Assembly: GCA_050949225.1 (NCBI GenBank)
Contig: JBMNFI010000001.1
Coordinates: forward strand, 558,001 to 622,000
Reading direction: 5' to 3'
Length of the DNA: 64,000 bases
Origin: JBMNFI01 sp050949225
Lineage (GTDB): Bacteria; Bacillota; Dehalobacteriia; UBA4068
The notes under the pieces were generated by a model. It was not told where the DNA came from, ran no database searches, and saw nothing but the letters and a program-made list of their open reading frames with translations. Shown piece after piece: positions 24,511-33,412 of this stretch. The translations under genes were made by a program, and so were the position numbers. The first letter of the stretch is position 1; each line of letters begins with the position of its first letter.

Positions 24511-25296
24511 TTACAGATATTTTTTTTCATACTGCACCTCTTTTAAAATCAAGCCGCCGGCTGGTGCGGGCTTGATTGGTTTTGTCAATTGATTATGTAA
24601 CAATTGCTCAACTTCTGCATAAGTCAGCTTGCCCTGGGCAACCGCCACTAGTCGAGCTACAATAAAACGTACCATTTTATACAAAAATCCCGCTCCGACT
24701 ATTTCAATCACCACAGGATTGGTCAAGGCCAACCAAGGCAGCTCCTTTTCATAGCAGCCCTCAATAATTTTCAGGCTATCAATAGTCCTCACAGAAGTTT
24801 TAGCTGATCCGCCACTGGCACAAAACTGCTTGAAATCATGTTCTCCTAAAAAAAGCCGAGCAACTTGCCTCATCACATCTAAATCCAATTTATCCTTAAC
24901 CCGCCAGGCCCAATGTCCACGAAAAACATTGATCTTTTGACTGCGATCAATCGTATAACAGTAGGTTTTACTAATAGAGCTGTAACGGGCATGAAAATCT
25001 GCCGGCATCTCTTGCACATTGCTAATCCTAATATCTGTTGGCAAGGCATTGTTTAAGGCCAATTGCAGCCTTTCTAAAGGAATAATATTCATCGTCTGAA
25101 AATTAGCCACCTGCCCTAAAGCACTAACACCTGCATCAGTACGACCCGAGGCAAAGATTTCTACTTTCTGCCCCACAACCTTTTTTAAAGCCCTTTCAAT
25201 AGTCTGCTGTATGCTGATACCATGAAAATCAGGCTGACTTTGCCAACCAATATAAGCAGCCCCGTCATACTGAATAGTTAACTTGATGTTACGCAT
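24511..25296 (-). CDS. truA: tRNA pseudouridine(38-40) synthase TruA
   Basis: Modifies U38-U40 in the anticodon stem of many tRNAs. It has 261 residues. The catalytic Asp is in ASGRTDAGVSALGQ (about residue 53), and the YDGAAYIGWQ start and the late GAGFLYKMVRFIV segment are typical. The ATG overlaps the stop of ecfT (TAATG), so the two are coupled. The ecfA1-ecfA2-ecfT-truA order after rplQ is the normal Firmicute arrangement. Confidence 0.97.
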   Translation of the reverse strand: MRNIKLTIQYDGAAYIGWQSQPDFHGISIQQTIERALKKVVGQKVEIFASGRTDAGVSALGQVANFQTMNIIPLERLQLALNNALPTDIRISNVQEMPADFHARYSSISKTYCYTIDRSQKINVFRGHWAWRVKDKLDLDVMRQVARLFLGEHDFKQFCASGGSAKTSVRTIDSLKIIEGCYEKELPWLALTNPVVIEIVGAGFLYKMVRFIVARLVAVAQGKLTYAEVEQLLHNQLTKPIKPAPAGGLILKEVQYEKKYL

Positions 25297-26105
25297 TAAG
25301 CCCCTCCTATCCGCCCATAAATAATTAGTGTAAAAATAATTGCAAAAATCAGCAAAACCACACTATCTTTACTTTGCCATTTACGAACACGCCACCGGCT
25401 GCGCCCCTTTCCTCCCTGGTAACAACGCGCATCCATCGCCAAAGCTAAATCATCGGCACGCCTAAAGGCACTAATAAATAGCGGGATCAAAAGCGGCATC
25501 AACTGCTGCAACTTATGCCCCAAAGAAGTCCCGTCAAAACGAGCACCTCTTGCCTTCTGCGCTAAAACAATACGATCAAACTCCTGCAATATAGTAGGAA
25601 TAAATCTTAACGCAATCGAAACAATCATGGCGAATTCATGAACGGGCAAACCTAAACGACTCAGTGGCTTCAACAAGCTTTCTAAAGCATCTGTCAAATC
25701 AAGCGGCTTGGTGCAAAGCGTAAGCAGTGAAGCAAAAAAAACCAGTAAAATCAGACGCCAGCCAATCAAAAGCCCCTTAAAAAGCCCCTCCCAAGTGAGT
25801 TTTAAAAATCCCCATTGCCAAATTATCTCGCCCGGCACCAAAAAAAAGTTAAAGAGCATGCTGATCATGATAAAAATCGTAATCATCCGCATCCCACGCC
25901 ATAATAAAGTAAAAGGGATTCTACTGACTAACAAAACTACCACAAAAACTACCGTCAAAAAAATATAGGCCGACAGCGATTGTGCCGTAAAAAGAGCCGC
26001 CATATATAGAATAGTAATAATAATTTTACCGCGCGCATCCAAATGATGCGCCGGGGAATTAATAGGATAATATTGGCCGATGGACAGCTTAGAGCTGATC
26101 ATCAT
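25296..26105 (-). CDS. ecfT: ECF transporter transmembrane subunit EcfT
   Basis: Membrane scaffold of the energy-coupling factor module, about 269 residues with several helices (roughly 25-75, 100-130 and 240-262). The two cytoplasmic coupling motifs that contact the ATPases are AQKARGARF (A-R-G) and the later AMDARCYQGG (A-R-C form). The ATG overlaps the ecfA2 stop as ATGA. Together with EcfA1 and EcfA2 it powers separate vitamin-binding S subunits, none of which is in this window. Confidence 0.95.
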   Translation of the reverse strand: MMISSKLSIGQYYPINSPAHHLDARGKIIITILYMAALFTAQSLSAYIFLTVVFVVVLLVSRIPFTLLWRGMRMITIFIMISMLFNFFLVPGEIIWQWGFLKLTWEGLFKGLLIGWRLILLVFFASLLTLCTKPLDLTDALESLLKPLSRLGLPVHEFAMIVSIALRFIPTILQEFDRIVLAQKARGARFDGTSLGHKLQQLMPLLIPLFISAFRRADDLALAMDARCYQGGKGRSRWRVRKWQSKDSVVLLIFAIIFTLIIYGRIGGA

Positions 26106-26941
26106 TGCCACCCCCCTTGCAAGGCGGCATTGATCTCCGCAAAAGCCTCCGTAATGGTTAAACCCTCTGCCTTAACAGCAAACCCCGCTTTTTTTAAACG
26201 TCTTAACAATTGTGCAGCTACAGGTATGCCAACTCCCCATGATAACAATCGCTCCTGATCACTAAAAACCTCATAAGGATTTCCGGATAAAACCAGCTCT
26301 CCCTGATACATGATCAATATCCGCTGAGCTATTAAGCTGTCCTCCATATCATGGGTAATCCAAATAATCGTTTTTCCCTCTTGATGTGCCTGTCGCACAA
26401 GCTGCAAAAACCACTGTTTACCGCTTTCATCCAAGCCGGCTGTCGGCTCATCGAAAATTAAAACCTGTGGATTCATAGCTAAAATGCCCGCTAAAGCCAC
26501 TCTTCGGCGTTGTCCGCCGGAAAGCTCAAAAGGAGATCTTTTTAAAAACTCATCTGCCTCAAGCCCTACTTTAAGTAAAGATTCCCTTACGATCTGAGCA
26601 GTTTGCTCCTCTGTAAGACCCTTGTTTTTAGCAGCAAAACCCACCTCTTCTTCTACCGTTTCTGCAAAAAACTGCTGCTCCGGATATTGAAAAACTAATC
26701 CCACCTGATGAAAAATACGGTTTTTTTCCGCGGTTTGACCATCAAGCACAACCTCTCCGCTGGTAGAGGATAATAAACCCGCTATCACCTGAGCTAAGGT
26801 ACTTTTACCGCTGCCACTATGCCCCAAAAGTGCGACAAATTCACCTTGAGCAATTTCTAAGTTGATATCACTCAAGGCCACGGCGGAAAAAGGACTATCC
26901 GCTTGATATACATAACTAACATCCCGCAGTTTTATGTGCAT
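26102..26941 (-). CDS. ecfA2: ECF transporter ATPase EcfA2
   Basis: One of two ATPases of the group II ECF module, 279 residues. Motifs: Walker A LLGHSGSGKSTLAQ, Q-loop LVFQYPEQQFF, signature LSGGQRRRVALAGIL, Walker B VLIFDEPTAGLDESG and switch His in WITHDMED. The FQYPEQQFFAETV stretch matches the A2 form. The start overlaps the ecfA1 stop by 10 bp and the end overlaps ecfT, so all three subunits are made in linked amounts. Confidence 0.96.
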   Translation of the reverse strand: MHIKLRDVSYVYQADSPFSAVALSDINLEIAQGEFVALLGHSGSGKSTLAQVIAGLLSSTSGEVVLDGQTAEKNRIFHQVGLVFQYPEQQFFAETVEEEVGFAAKNKGLTEEQTAQIVRESLLKVGLEADEFLKRSPFELSGGQRRRVALAGILAMNPQVLIFDEPTAGLDESGKQWFLQLVRQAHQEGKTIIWITHDMEDSLIAQRILIMYQGELVLSGNPYEVFSDQERLLSWGVGIPVAAQLLRRLKKAGFAVKAEGLTITEAFAEINAALQGGWQ

Positions 26942-27759
26942 AAATCCTCCATGAAATGCTCCACCGAAGTAGCACCACGCAGCGACTCCCTACCTGCATC
27001 AGCTAAACGATCTGCTAAACGACACAGTGGCGGTACCCCCAAACCATAAGCCTGTAAACGCTCCCCAGCGGAAAACACCTCCGCGGGTGCCCCCTCTAAA
27101 ACAACTTGCCCCTGACCTAAAACCACAACTCGCTCCGCCAGCAAAGCCTCTTCCATAATATTAGTAACATAAATAATGGTCAATTGCAATTCTTGATGCA
27201 AGTGCTGCAAGGTTCGGATCACCTGCTGACGCATCAAAGGATCCAGCATAGAAGTCGGCTCATCCAAAACTAAATAACGTGAGGACATCGCCAAGGCGCC
27301 CGCAATCGCCAGCCTTTGCTTTTCCCCGCCGGACAAAAAATGAGGTTCCTTGTGCCTTAATTGGCAAAGTTCGGTGATCTTTAAAGCCTCCTCTATCCGT
27401 TGATCAATTTCTGATGCCTCCAGACCCAAATTTTCCGGTCCAAAAGCAATATCATCTTCTACAGAAACCCCCACAATTTGATTGTCGGGGTTTTGAAAGA
27501 CAAAGGATACTTTCTGCCTAATAGCCGGCAAATTATACTCCTGCCGGCTATCCAGCCCATCAACTCGAACTTTCCCGGAAGTAGGCAATAAAAGAGCATT
27601 TAAATGCCTGGCTAAAGTGCTTTTACCTGAACCATTAGCACCAATTATCGATACCCATTGACCGGGGAAAATCCGTAAATTAAGTTTATCCAATACCATT
27701 TCTTGCTCCTGATTATAGCGGAAAGAAAGGTCTTCAATTTCAATCATCAGTCTGTTCAT
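26932..27759 (-). CDS. ecfA1: ECF transporter ATPase EcfA1
   Basis: Partner ATPase, 275 residues. Motifs: Walker A IIGANGSGKSTLA, Q-loop FVFQNPDNQIVG (the usual A1 form), signature LSGGEKQRLAIAGAL, Walker B YLVLDEPTSMLDP. After the Walker B, where the switch histidine is expected, the sequence reads IIYVTNIMEEA, so an Asn replaces the common His (ITHxMEE). Such a change could lower its own ATP turnover and is worth noting. It is first of the ecf genes, about 80 bp after rplQ. Confidence 0.94.
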   Translation of the reverse strand: MNRLMIEIEDLSFRYNQEQEMVLDKLNLRIFPGQWVSIIGANGSGKSTLARHLNALLLPTSGKVRVDGLDSRQEYNLPAIRQKVSFVFQNPDNQIVGVSVEDDIAFGPENLGLEASEIDQRIEEALKITELCQLRHKEPHFLSGGEKQRLAIAGALAMSSRYLVLDEPTSMLDPLMRQQVIRTLQHLHQELQLTIIYVTNIMEEALLAERVVVLGQGQVVLEGAPAEVFSAGERLQAYGLGVPPLCRLADRLADAGRESLRGATSVEHFMEDLCT

Positions 27760-27783
27760 CCTTTAAGCATAATAAAATAAAGT

Positions 27784-27810
27784 AGTCAGGATAGGCAATC
27801 TACCCTGACT
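27784..27810 (-). terminator. Hairpin between rplQ and ecfA1
   Basis: Stem AGTCAGG/CCTGACT with a 13-nt loop, then an AT-rich tract with short T runs on the minus strand. It may weaken read-through from the alpha operon into ecfA1. Confidence 0.55.
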
Positions 27811-27837
27811 CTCTCTTAAAAAATAGTGCTGCTTTAA

Positions 27838-28176
27838 TTAAACCATCTCAACCATAACCATCTGAGCTGCATCACCACGTCTTAATCCTAAACGGGTAAT
27901 ACGGGTATAACCGCCTTGTCGGTCGGCATATAAGGGAGCTATTTCAGTAAATAATTTTGTTACGACATCTTCATCAGTAAGATAAGCTAAAGCTCTGCGG
28001 CGAGCAGCCAAATCACCTGCTTTACCTAAAGTAATCATTTTATTAGCTACACTGACCAATTCCTTGGCACGAGCCTCCGTAGTCTCTATTTTACCATTTT
28101 TTATCAGAGCAGTAGCTGCATTGCGTAACATAGAACGACGATGGGCACTTTTCACACCCAGTCTACGATATGCCAT
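27838..28176 (-). CDS. rplQ: 50S ribosomal protein L17
   Basis: Large-subunit protein near the peptide exit rim, 112 residues. Typical features are the start MAYRRLGVKSAHRRSMLRN, the internal TTEARAKEL, and the C-terminal GGYTRITRLGLRRGDAAQM box. A ribosome binding site AAAGGAGG lies upstream. It follows rpoA by 36 bp and ends the alpha operon; a hairpin lies just after the stop. Confidence 0.98.
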   Translation of the reverse strand: MAYRRLGVKSAHRRSMLRNAATALIKNGKIETTEARAKELVSVANKMITLGKAGDLAARRRALAYLTDEDVVTKLFTEIAPLYADRQGGYTRITRLGLRRGDAAQMVMVEMV

Positions 28177-28212
28177 TTTCTAACCTCCTTTGTTGCAGTA
28201 ACCGGTACTATT

Positions 28213-29160
28213 TTATTCTTCAGTGCTTTTTAAAGATAAACCCAGTTCATCCAATTTGCCAACAACCTCTTCCAACGATTTGCGCCCTAAATTACGCACT
28301 TTCATCATTTCATCCTCGGTTTTTTGTATAAGCTCTTGTGTGGTATGAATACCGGCACGTTTCAAGCAATTATAAGAACGAACTGAAAAATCTAATTCTT
28401 CAATAGTCATCTCTAATAATTTGTTTTTCTGATCTTCCTCTTTTTCTACCAAAGTGACCTCAGGCGGAGCAGTCTCTGATAAAAAGATAAACAAGTTCAA
28501 ATAGTCACTCAGAATATGAGCAGAAGCACTGATCGCTTCATCCGGTGCAATCGTTTTATCAGTCCAGACCTCTAAAGTCAATTTGTCGTAGTCCGTTTGT
28601 TGCCCCACACGCGTATCCTCAACCAAGAAATTCACCCTTGAAATCGGTGAAAAGAGAGAGTCAACAGGAATAATCCCTATTGGTTGATTCTCTTTTTTAT
28701 TTTTCTCAGCACTGACATAACCGCGCCCTTTACCGACGGAAATTTCCATCATCAAATAACCATCATCATCTAAGGTCGCAATATAATGTTCAGGATTTAA
28801 AATCTCCACATCAGCGGGACATTTGATATCTGCAGCAGTAATAACCCCCGCCCCTTTGGCTTCAACATAGATCGTTTGCGATTCATCACCATGCATCTTC
28901 ACGGATAAGCCCTTCAGATTTAAGGTGATATCGGTGATATCCTCCACCACTCCCGGAGCGGTAGAAAACTCATGCAAAACACCATCTATTTTTACAGCCG
29001 TAACAGCAGCCCCCGGTAAAGCCGACAGGAGCACACGACGCAGGGCGTTACCTAAAGTGATGCCATAGCCTCTTTCCAAAGGCTCAACAACAAATTTGCC
29101 ATAGGAATTATCATCTGCACTTTCCACGCATTGGACTTTGGGCTTTTCTATTCCAAACAT
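28213..29160 (-). CDS. rpoA: RNA polymerase alpha subunit
   Basis: The dimerising platform of RNA polymerase, 315 residues. The N-terminal domain has the GYGITLGNALRRVLLSALPG motif needed for assembly. The C-terminal domain (about 245-315) has RSYNCLKRAGIHT and VRNLGRKSLEEV, the DNA UP-element and activator contacts. I use the ATG at 29158-29160, with AAGGAGG 8 nt upstream, which gives the usual MFGIEKP start; a longer in-frame start overlaps rpsD. It lies between rpsD and rplQ in the alpha operon. Confidence 0.98.
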   Translation of the reverse strand: MFGIEKPKVQCVESADDNSYGKFVVEPLERGYGITLGNALRRVLLSALPGAAVTAVKIDGVLHEFSTAPGVVEDITDITLNLKGLSVKMHGDESQTIYVEAKGAGVITAADIKCPADVEILNPEHYIATLDDDGYLMMEISVGKGRGYVSAEKNKKENQPIGIIPVDSLFSPISRVNFLVEDTRVGQQTDYDKLTLEVWTDKTIAPDEAISASAHILSDYLNLFIFLSETAPPEVTLVEKEEDQKNKLLEMTIEELDFSVRSYNCLKRAGIHTTQELIQKTEDEMMKVRNLGRKSLEEVVGKLDELGLSLKSTEE

Positions 29161-29198
29161 CTCATCGCCCTCCTTATTTTGAGCATACACAGTAACCA

Positions 29199-29825
29199 TT
29201 AACGGGAATAATATTCAATAATCAATTGCTCCTCGATAGGCAAGTCAATATCTTCTCTGGAAGGTAAAGCCAGAACTTTACCGACTAAGTTTTCTTTGTC
29301 AAGATCAAGCCAAGCCGGAGCCGTATGATTGGCTAAAGCATTTGCCAAAGCCTGGATTTTAGGAGAAGTTCTGCTTTTTTCTCTAACGGAAATAACCTCT
29401 CCCACTTTAACCAAGTAAGAAGGAATATTCACTTTTTTACCGTTGATCGTAAAATGACCATGACGTACCAATTGACGTGCATCAACTCTGGAAGAGGCAA
29501 GTCCTAAACGATAAACAACATTATCCAAGCGTCTTTCCAAAAGTCTTAATAAATTATCACCCGTAACACCTTTTTGATGTTCCGCTTTTTCAAAATATCC
29601 ATGGAATTGTTTTTCTAAAACACCGTACATACGACGAACTTTTTGTTTTTCTCTTAGCTGAATACCGTATTCAGAAACCTTCTTTCTGGACTGACCATGT
29701 TGTCCCGGAGCTTGGGCTTTGTTAGTCAAAGCACATTTATCCGAATAACAACGGTCTCCTTTAAGATATAGCTTCATGCCCTCACGACGACAGAGGCGGC
29801 AAACAGCACCTGTATATCTAGCCAT
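29199..29825 (-). CDS. rpsD: 30S ribosomal protein S4
   Basis: Primary 16S rRNA binder and 30S assembly protein, 208 residues. The N-terminus keeps a zinc-type motif with cysteines at 9, 12, 26 and 31 (CRLC...CYSDKC), the less common C+ form. The S4 RNA-binding domain is at about 95-160 (LERRLDNVVYRLGLASSR). It lies 11 bp after rpsK and 38 bp before rpoA. In many bacteria S4 represses its operon; no rpsD-specific leader was found here. Confidence 0.98.
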   Translation of the reverse strand: MARYTGAVCRLCRREGMKLYLKGDRCYSDKCALTNKAQAPGQHGQSRKKVSEYGIQLREKQKVRRMYGVLEKQFHGYFEKAEHQKGVTGDNLLRLLERRLDNVVYRLGLASSRVDARQLVRHGHFTINGKKVNIPSYLVKVGEVISVREKSRTSPKIQALANALANHTAPAWLDLDKENLVGKVLALPSREDIDLPIEEQLIIEYYSR

Positions 29826-29836
29826 TCAGTAACCTC

Positions 29837-30223
29837 CTACACTCTTCTTCTTTTTGGTGGACGGCAGCCATTATGGGGAATGGGAGTAACATCTTTAATC
29901 ATGCTAACCTCTAAACCGGCAGCCTGTAAGGAACGAATTGCGGCCTCTCTGCCGGAACCAGGTCCCTTGACTAAGCATTCCACTTGCCGCATGCCATGCT
30001 CCATGGCACCTTTGGCCGCTACATCAGCTGCCATTTGTGCCGCAAACGGAGTGCTTTTTCTCGATCCCTTAAACCCCATAGCACCGGATGAGGACCAAGA
30101 AACAGCATTACCAAATTTATCGGTAATAGTAATCACGGTATTATTAAAAGTGGACTGAATATGAGCTACACCCACTTCAATATTTTTCTTCTCTTTTTTT
30201 CTGCGAGTTTGTCTTCTTGCCAA
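29837..30223 (-). CDS. rpsK: 30S ribosomal protein S11
   Basis: Platform protein that borders the mRNA exit (E-site), 128 residues. Signature segments are HIQSTFNNTVITITD, WSSSGAMGFKGSRKSTPFAA and the C-terminal TPIPHNGCRPPKRRRV. The ATG has GGGAGG upstream. It sits 18 bp after rpsM in the alpha operon with usual gene order rpsM-rpsK-rpsD-rpoA-rplQ. Confidence 0.98.
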   Translation of the reverse strand: MARRQTRRKKEKKNIEVGVAHIQSTFNNTVITITDKFGNAVSWSSSGAMGFKGSRKSTPFAAQMAADVAAKGAMEHGMRQVECLVKGPGSGREAAIRSLQAAGLEVSMIKDVTPIPHNGCRPPKRRRV

Positions 30224-30241
30224 TTAAAAGACCTCCCTTCC

Positions 30242-30613
30242 TTATTTTTTACGTTTAGCGCCCACAATACGCTTCGGTCCTTTTCTGGTACGTGCATTAG
30301 TCTTAGTTTTTTGCCCGCGCACAGGCAAACCACGACGATGCCGCATCCCCCGATAACAACCAATTTCTGTTAAACGCTTGATATTCAAGGCAATATCTCT
30401 ACGAAGATCACCTTCTACTTGATAGGAATCACCTAAGATATTACGAATCTTGAGAACTTCGTCCTCTGTCAAATCTTTAACTCTGGTTTCAGGATTAACT
30501 CCTGCTTCTTGTAAAATTTTTTGAGAAGTGGTTAATCCTACACCGAAAATATAGGTTAAACCAACCTCTACCCTTTTTTCTCTGGGTAGGTCAACGCCAG
30601 CAATACGTGCCAT
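30242..30613 (-). CDS. rpsM: 30S ribosomal protein S13
   Basis: Head protein at the subunit interface that contacts L5 and P-site tRNA, 123 residues. It has the MARIAGVDLPREKRVE start, a helix-two-turn-helix region, and the basic C-terminal tail with RGLPVRGQKTKTNARTRKG. A GGAGGTG site precedes the ATG. It lies 59 bp after rpmJ. Confidence 0.98.
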   Translation of the reverse strand: MARIAGVDLPREKRVEVGLTYIFGVGLTTSQKILQEAGVNPETRVKDLTEDEVLKIRNILGDSYQVEGDLRRDIALNIKRLTEIGCYRGMRHRRGLPVRGQKTKTNARTRKGPKRIVGAKRKK

Positions 30614-30672
30614 TTAATGTCCACACCTCCACAAGTTTTCTTCAAATATTTCCTGTAATAATTCAGACGTGC

Positions 30673-30786
30673 TTAACCCTGTGTTTGTTTGTGTTTGGTA
30701 TTTTGACAAATAACCATAACCTTGCCACGTCTTTTAATGATTTTACATTTTTCACAGATGGGTTTCACTGAAGTTCTGACTTTCAT
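30673..30786 (-). CDS. rpmJ: 50S ribosomal protein L36
   Basis: Smallest large-subunit protein, 37 residues, folding around one zinc. The sequence starts MKVRTSVKPICEKCK and continues to VICQNTKHKQTQG; the zinc ligands are Cys11, Cys14, Cys27 and His32, the zinc (C+) form. GGAGGA lies upstream with 6-nt spacing. It fits the usual infA-rpmJ-rpsM order. Confidence 0.97.
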   Translation of the reverse strand: MKVRTSVKPICEKCKIIKRRGKVMVICQNTKHKQTQG

Positions 30787-30841
30787 TACCCAATCCTCCT
30801 TTAACTGTACTACATAAAGATCATCCGACCTTTAAAACTAT

Positions 30842-31060
30842 TTATTTATAACGATAAATAATTCTACCCCTAGTTAAATCGTAAGGACATAATTCAACCG
30901 TTACTTTATCCCCGGGCAATATGCGAATGTAATTGGTTCGTATTTTGCCTGAGATATGCGCCAAAACTTGATGCCCATTGGCCAATTCGACCTTAAACAT
31001 CGCATTCGGCAATGGCTCTACAACAGTGCCATCTACTTCTATACCGTCTTGTTTAGACAT
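30842..31060 (-). CDS. infA: Translation initiation factor IF-1
   Basis: OB-fold factor that blocks the A-site during initiation, 72 residues, the exact usual length. The core reads GIEVDGTVVEPLPNAMFKVE and ends with RGRIIYRYK. I chose the ATG at 31058-31060 with AAGGAGG 9 nt upstream. An in-frame extension of seven residues is less likely. It is followed by rpmJ and rpsM. Confidence 0.98.
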   Translation of the reverse strand: MSKQDGIEVDGTVVEPLPNAMFKVELANGHQVLAHISGKIRTNYIRILPGDKVTVELCPYDLTRGRIIYRYK

Positions 31061-31095
31061 ATTGTCGTCCCTCCTTGTCAAAATCCTACAAACTT

Positions 31096-31404
31096 TCAGT
31101 CTGAGGAGACCAAAAGTCTAGAGATAGCTTCTCTGACATCTTCATTTGTAACAGGTTTCTCATTTACCAACAGATCAACTAAGTCAGCCGCTACTTTATT
31201 GAAATGCTGCAAATGGCAACGGTTCTTCTTTTTGGGATTAGAAACAGAACGCTTGCGTCCGTCTATCAGCCAAATAGTAGTACCATCTATAGCATAAACC
31301 AGATAAAATTTACCTTGGTCTCTACCTTGCTTAGACCTTACCAGCTGTCCCAAAACAAGATCTATCTTGCTTTTTGCATTAGGCAGGCCGCCCGTAACTT
31401 TCAT
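31096..31404 (-). CDS. KOW-domain RNA-binding protein, YbzG-like
   Basis: A 102-residue protein with an N-terminal KOW/L14e-like barrel: LVLGQLVRSKQGRDQGKFYLV, then TIWLIDGRKRSV and a basic segment NPKKKNRCHLQ. The C-terminus is helical. Small KOW proteins at this position, between adk/map and infA, are known in Firmicutes and thought to bind ribosomal RNA; the exact role is unknown. The ATG has AGAGGTG upstream. map, normally next to it, is missing, so adk is its direct neighbour. Confidence 0.82.
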   Translation of the reverse strand: MKVTGGLPNAKSKIDLVLGQLVRSKQGRDQGKFYLVYAIDGTTIWLIDGRKRSVSNPKKKNRCHLQHFNKVAADLVDLLVNEKPVTNEDVREAISRLLVSSD

Positions 31405-31486
31405 AATATCACCTCTAACCAGAGAACAAAATTCCCAAGGGAAGCTTTCTCCCAGGCTATGACTTGAGACTGATTATATACGTAAA

Positions 31487-32140
31487 TTATTTCCAGTTTT
31501 GCCCCAATGCTTTGCCTAAGTCTAACATTACAGCATTGATCTTTTGATCACCATCAATATTATGCAAAATATCTTGCTTTTCATAATAAGCGATCAAAGG
31601 CGCCGTTTGTTTTTCATAAACACTTAAACGGTTTTTAACTGTTTCTTCTGTATCATCGTCGCGTTGGTATAATTGACCACCGCAAGCATCACAGACATTT
31701 TCTACTGCAGGAGCATGATGCAGTAAATGATAAATATTGCCACAATCACGACACATTCTTCTGCCTGTTAAACGGACAAGCAATTTATCAGCAGGCACGC
31801 TGATATTTAAAACAGCAGTCAATTTATCATTGATGGCAGTCAGTATTTCATCTAAAGCTTCTGCCTGCTTAACCGTACGGGGAAAACCATCCAGCAAAAA
31901 GCCCTTTTGGCAATCAGCTTGTAAAATACGCTCTTTAACAATGCCAATTGTCACTTCATCGGGGACTAGTTGTCCTTTATCCATATAGGATTTAGCTTCA
32001 ACTCCCAAAGCAGTGCCGGAACTAATGGCAGCTCTAAACATATCTCCTGTAGAAATATGCGGTAAGTTTAATTTTTTTACTAAAGCTTCAGCCTGTGTAC
32101 CTTTGCCGGCCCCGGGAGGACCCAATAAAACTATTTTCAT
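31487..32140 (-). CDS. adk: Adenylate kinase
   Basis: Converts ATP and AMP to two ADP, 217 residues. Walker A LLGPPGAGKGTQAE lies at 5-18, the AMP site around TGDMFRAAI, and GFLLDGFPRTV in the middle. The long LID domain has four cysteines (130, 133, 150, 153) that bind structural zinc, as is usual in Gram-positives. It lies 15 bp after secY. In many relatives map comes next; here it does not. Confidence 0.98.
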   Translation of the reverse strand: MKIVLLGPPGAGKGTQAEALVKKLNLPHISTGDMFRAAISSGTALGVEAKSYMDKGQLVPDEVTIGIVKERILQADCQKGFLLDGFPRTVKQAEALDEILTAINDKLTAVLNISVPADKLLVRLTGRRMCRDCGNIYHLLHHAPAVENVCDACGGQLYQRDDDTEETVKNRLSVYEKQTAPLIAYYEKQDILHNIDGDQKINAVMLDLGKALGQNWK

Positions 32141-32155
32141 GACCTTCCTCCTCTG

Positions 32156-33412
32156 CTACTTCATAAAACCTTGATAATGTCGCATTAATAATTGTGACTC
32201 AATTTGTTTCATAGTGTCAAGTGCCACACCCACCGCAATCAGCAGTGAAGTGCCGCCAAAGTAAAAGTTGAGTCCCGTAACCCCCATTGCGATACTGGGC
32301 AAAAGAGCGATAAATGCTAAAAATAACGCCCCTGAAAAAGTAATTCGGGAAAGAACTTTATCCAGATAATCGACAGTGGGTTTTCCCGGACGTAAACCGG
32401 GCACAAATCCACCGTTTTTCTTCAGATTATCAGCAATATCTGTCACATTAAATGTAGCAGCCGTGTAAAAATAGGTAAACCCTAAAATCAATAGACCATA
32501 ACAAATCATATAAACAGGATGCTGATAGTCAAATATTTTAGCAATAAAAGCTGCCACTGTATTAGTTTCCGAAGCCATATTAGACAGTAATCCGGGCAGA
32601 GTCAAAATTGCCATAGCAAAAATAATAGGAATAACGCCGGCCTGATTAATCTTCATTGGGATGTAGGTACTTTGCCCACCATACATTTTACGACCGACAA
32701 CCCTTTTGGCATATTGCACAGGCACCCGCCTTTGTCCCTCTTGAACAGCTACGATACCTGCAATAACGGCAATGGCCATCACCACAAAAAGTATCACTGT
32801 AACAATACTTGCTTCACCGGTCTGCACATATTGTCCGATTGCTGAAAGCTGTCCCGGTAAACTGGCCACGATACCGGCAAAAATGATCAAGGAAATACCA
32901 TTACCAACACCTTTATCAGTAATCAGTTCCCCCAACCACATTAAAAACACCGTACCTGTGGTAAGTGTCAAAGCTACCAGCAAAACCGAGCCAATACTGG
33001 TATCTAAAAAAGCATTTCTCAAGAAAAATGACATCGCCAAAGCTTGCGCAAAACCCAAAAGAACTGTACCATAACGGGTAATTTGCATCATTTTCTTGCG
33101 TCCTTCAGGTCCTTCTTTTTGCAGTTTTTCAAAATAAGGAACTACCATTGTCAATAAGTTAATAATAATTGATGCGTTAATGTATGGAATTACACCCATA
33201 GCAAAAATGGTAAACTGCTTCAAGGATCCCCCGGAAAGAATATCCACAAATCCAAAAATTGAAGAGCTAAGTAATTGCTGAATTACAGTAGTATCAATTC
33301 CGGGAATAGGAATATGCGCACCAAGCCTGAAAATCACAAACATTAACAACGTAAAGATAATTTTATTACGTATTTCCGCAACTTTCCAGGCATTAATAAA
33401 GACCCCTAACAT
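32156..33412 (-). CDS. secY: Protein translocase subunit SecY
   Basis: Channel of the Sec translocon, 418 residues with about ten membrane helices. Family marks are the FRLGAHIPIPGID start, the plug-region DILSGGSLKQFTIFAMGV, GVGNGISLIIFAGI, and cytoplasmic loop VQEGQRRVPVQYAKR. The C-terminal tail MRHYQGFMK is typical. The ATG overlaps the rplO stop (TAATG). With SecE (58111-58341) it forms the core of the translocon. Confidence 0.98.
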   Translation of the reverse strand: MLGVFINAWKVAEIRNKIIFTLLMFVIFRLGAHIPIPGIDTTVIQQLLSSSIFGFVDILSGGSLKQFTIFAMGVIPYINASIIINLLTMVVPYFEKLQKEGPEGRKKMMQITRYGTVLLGFAQALAMSFFLRNAFLDTSIGSVLLVALTLTTGTVFLMWLGELITDKGVGNGISLIIFAGIVASLPGQLSAIGQYVQTGEASIVTVILFVVMAIAVIAGIVAVQEGQRRVPVQYAKRVVGRKMYGGQSTYIPMKINQAGVIPIIFAMAILTLPGLLSNMASETNTVAAFIAKIFDYQHPVYMICYGLLILGFTYFYTAATFNVTDIADNLKKNGGFVPGLRPGKPTVDYLDKVLSRITFSGALFLAFIALLPSIAMGVTGLNFYFGGTSLLIAVGVALDTMKQIESQLLMRHYQGFMK

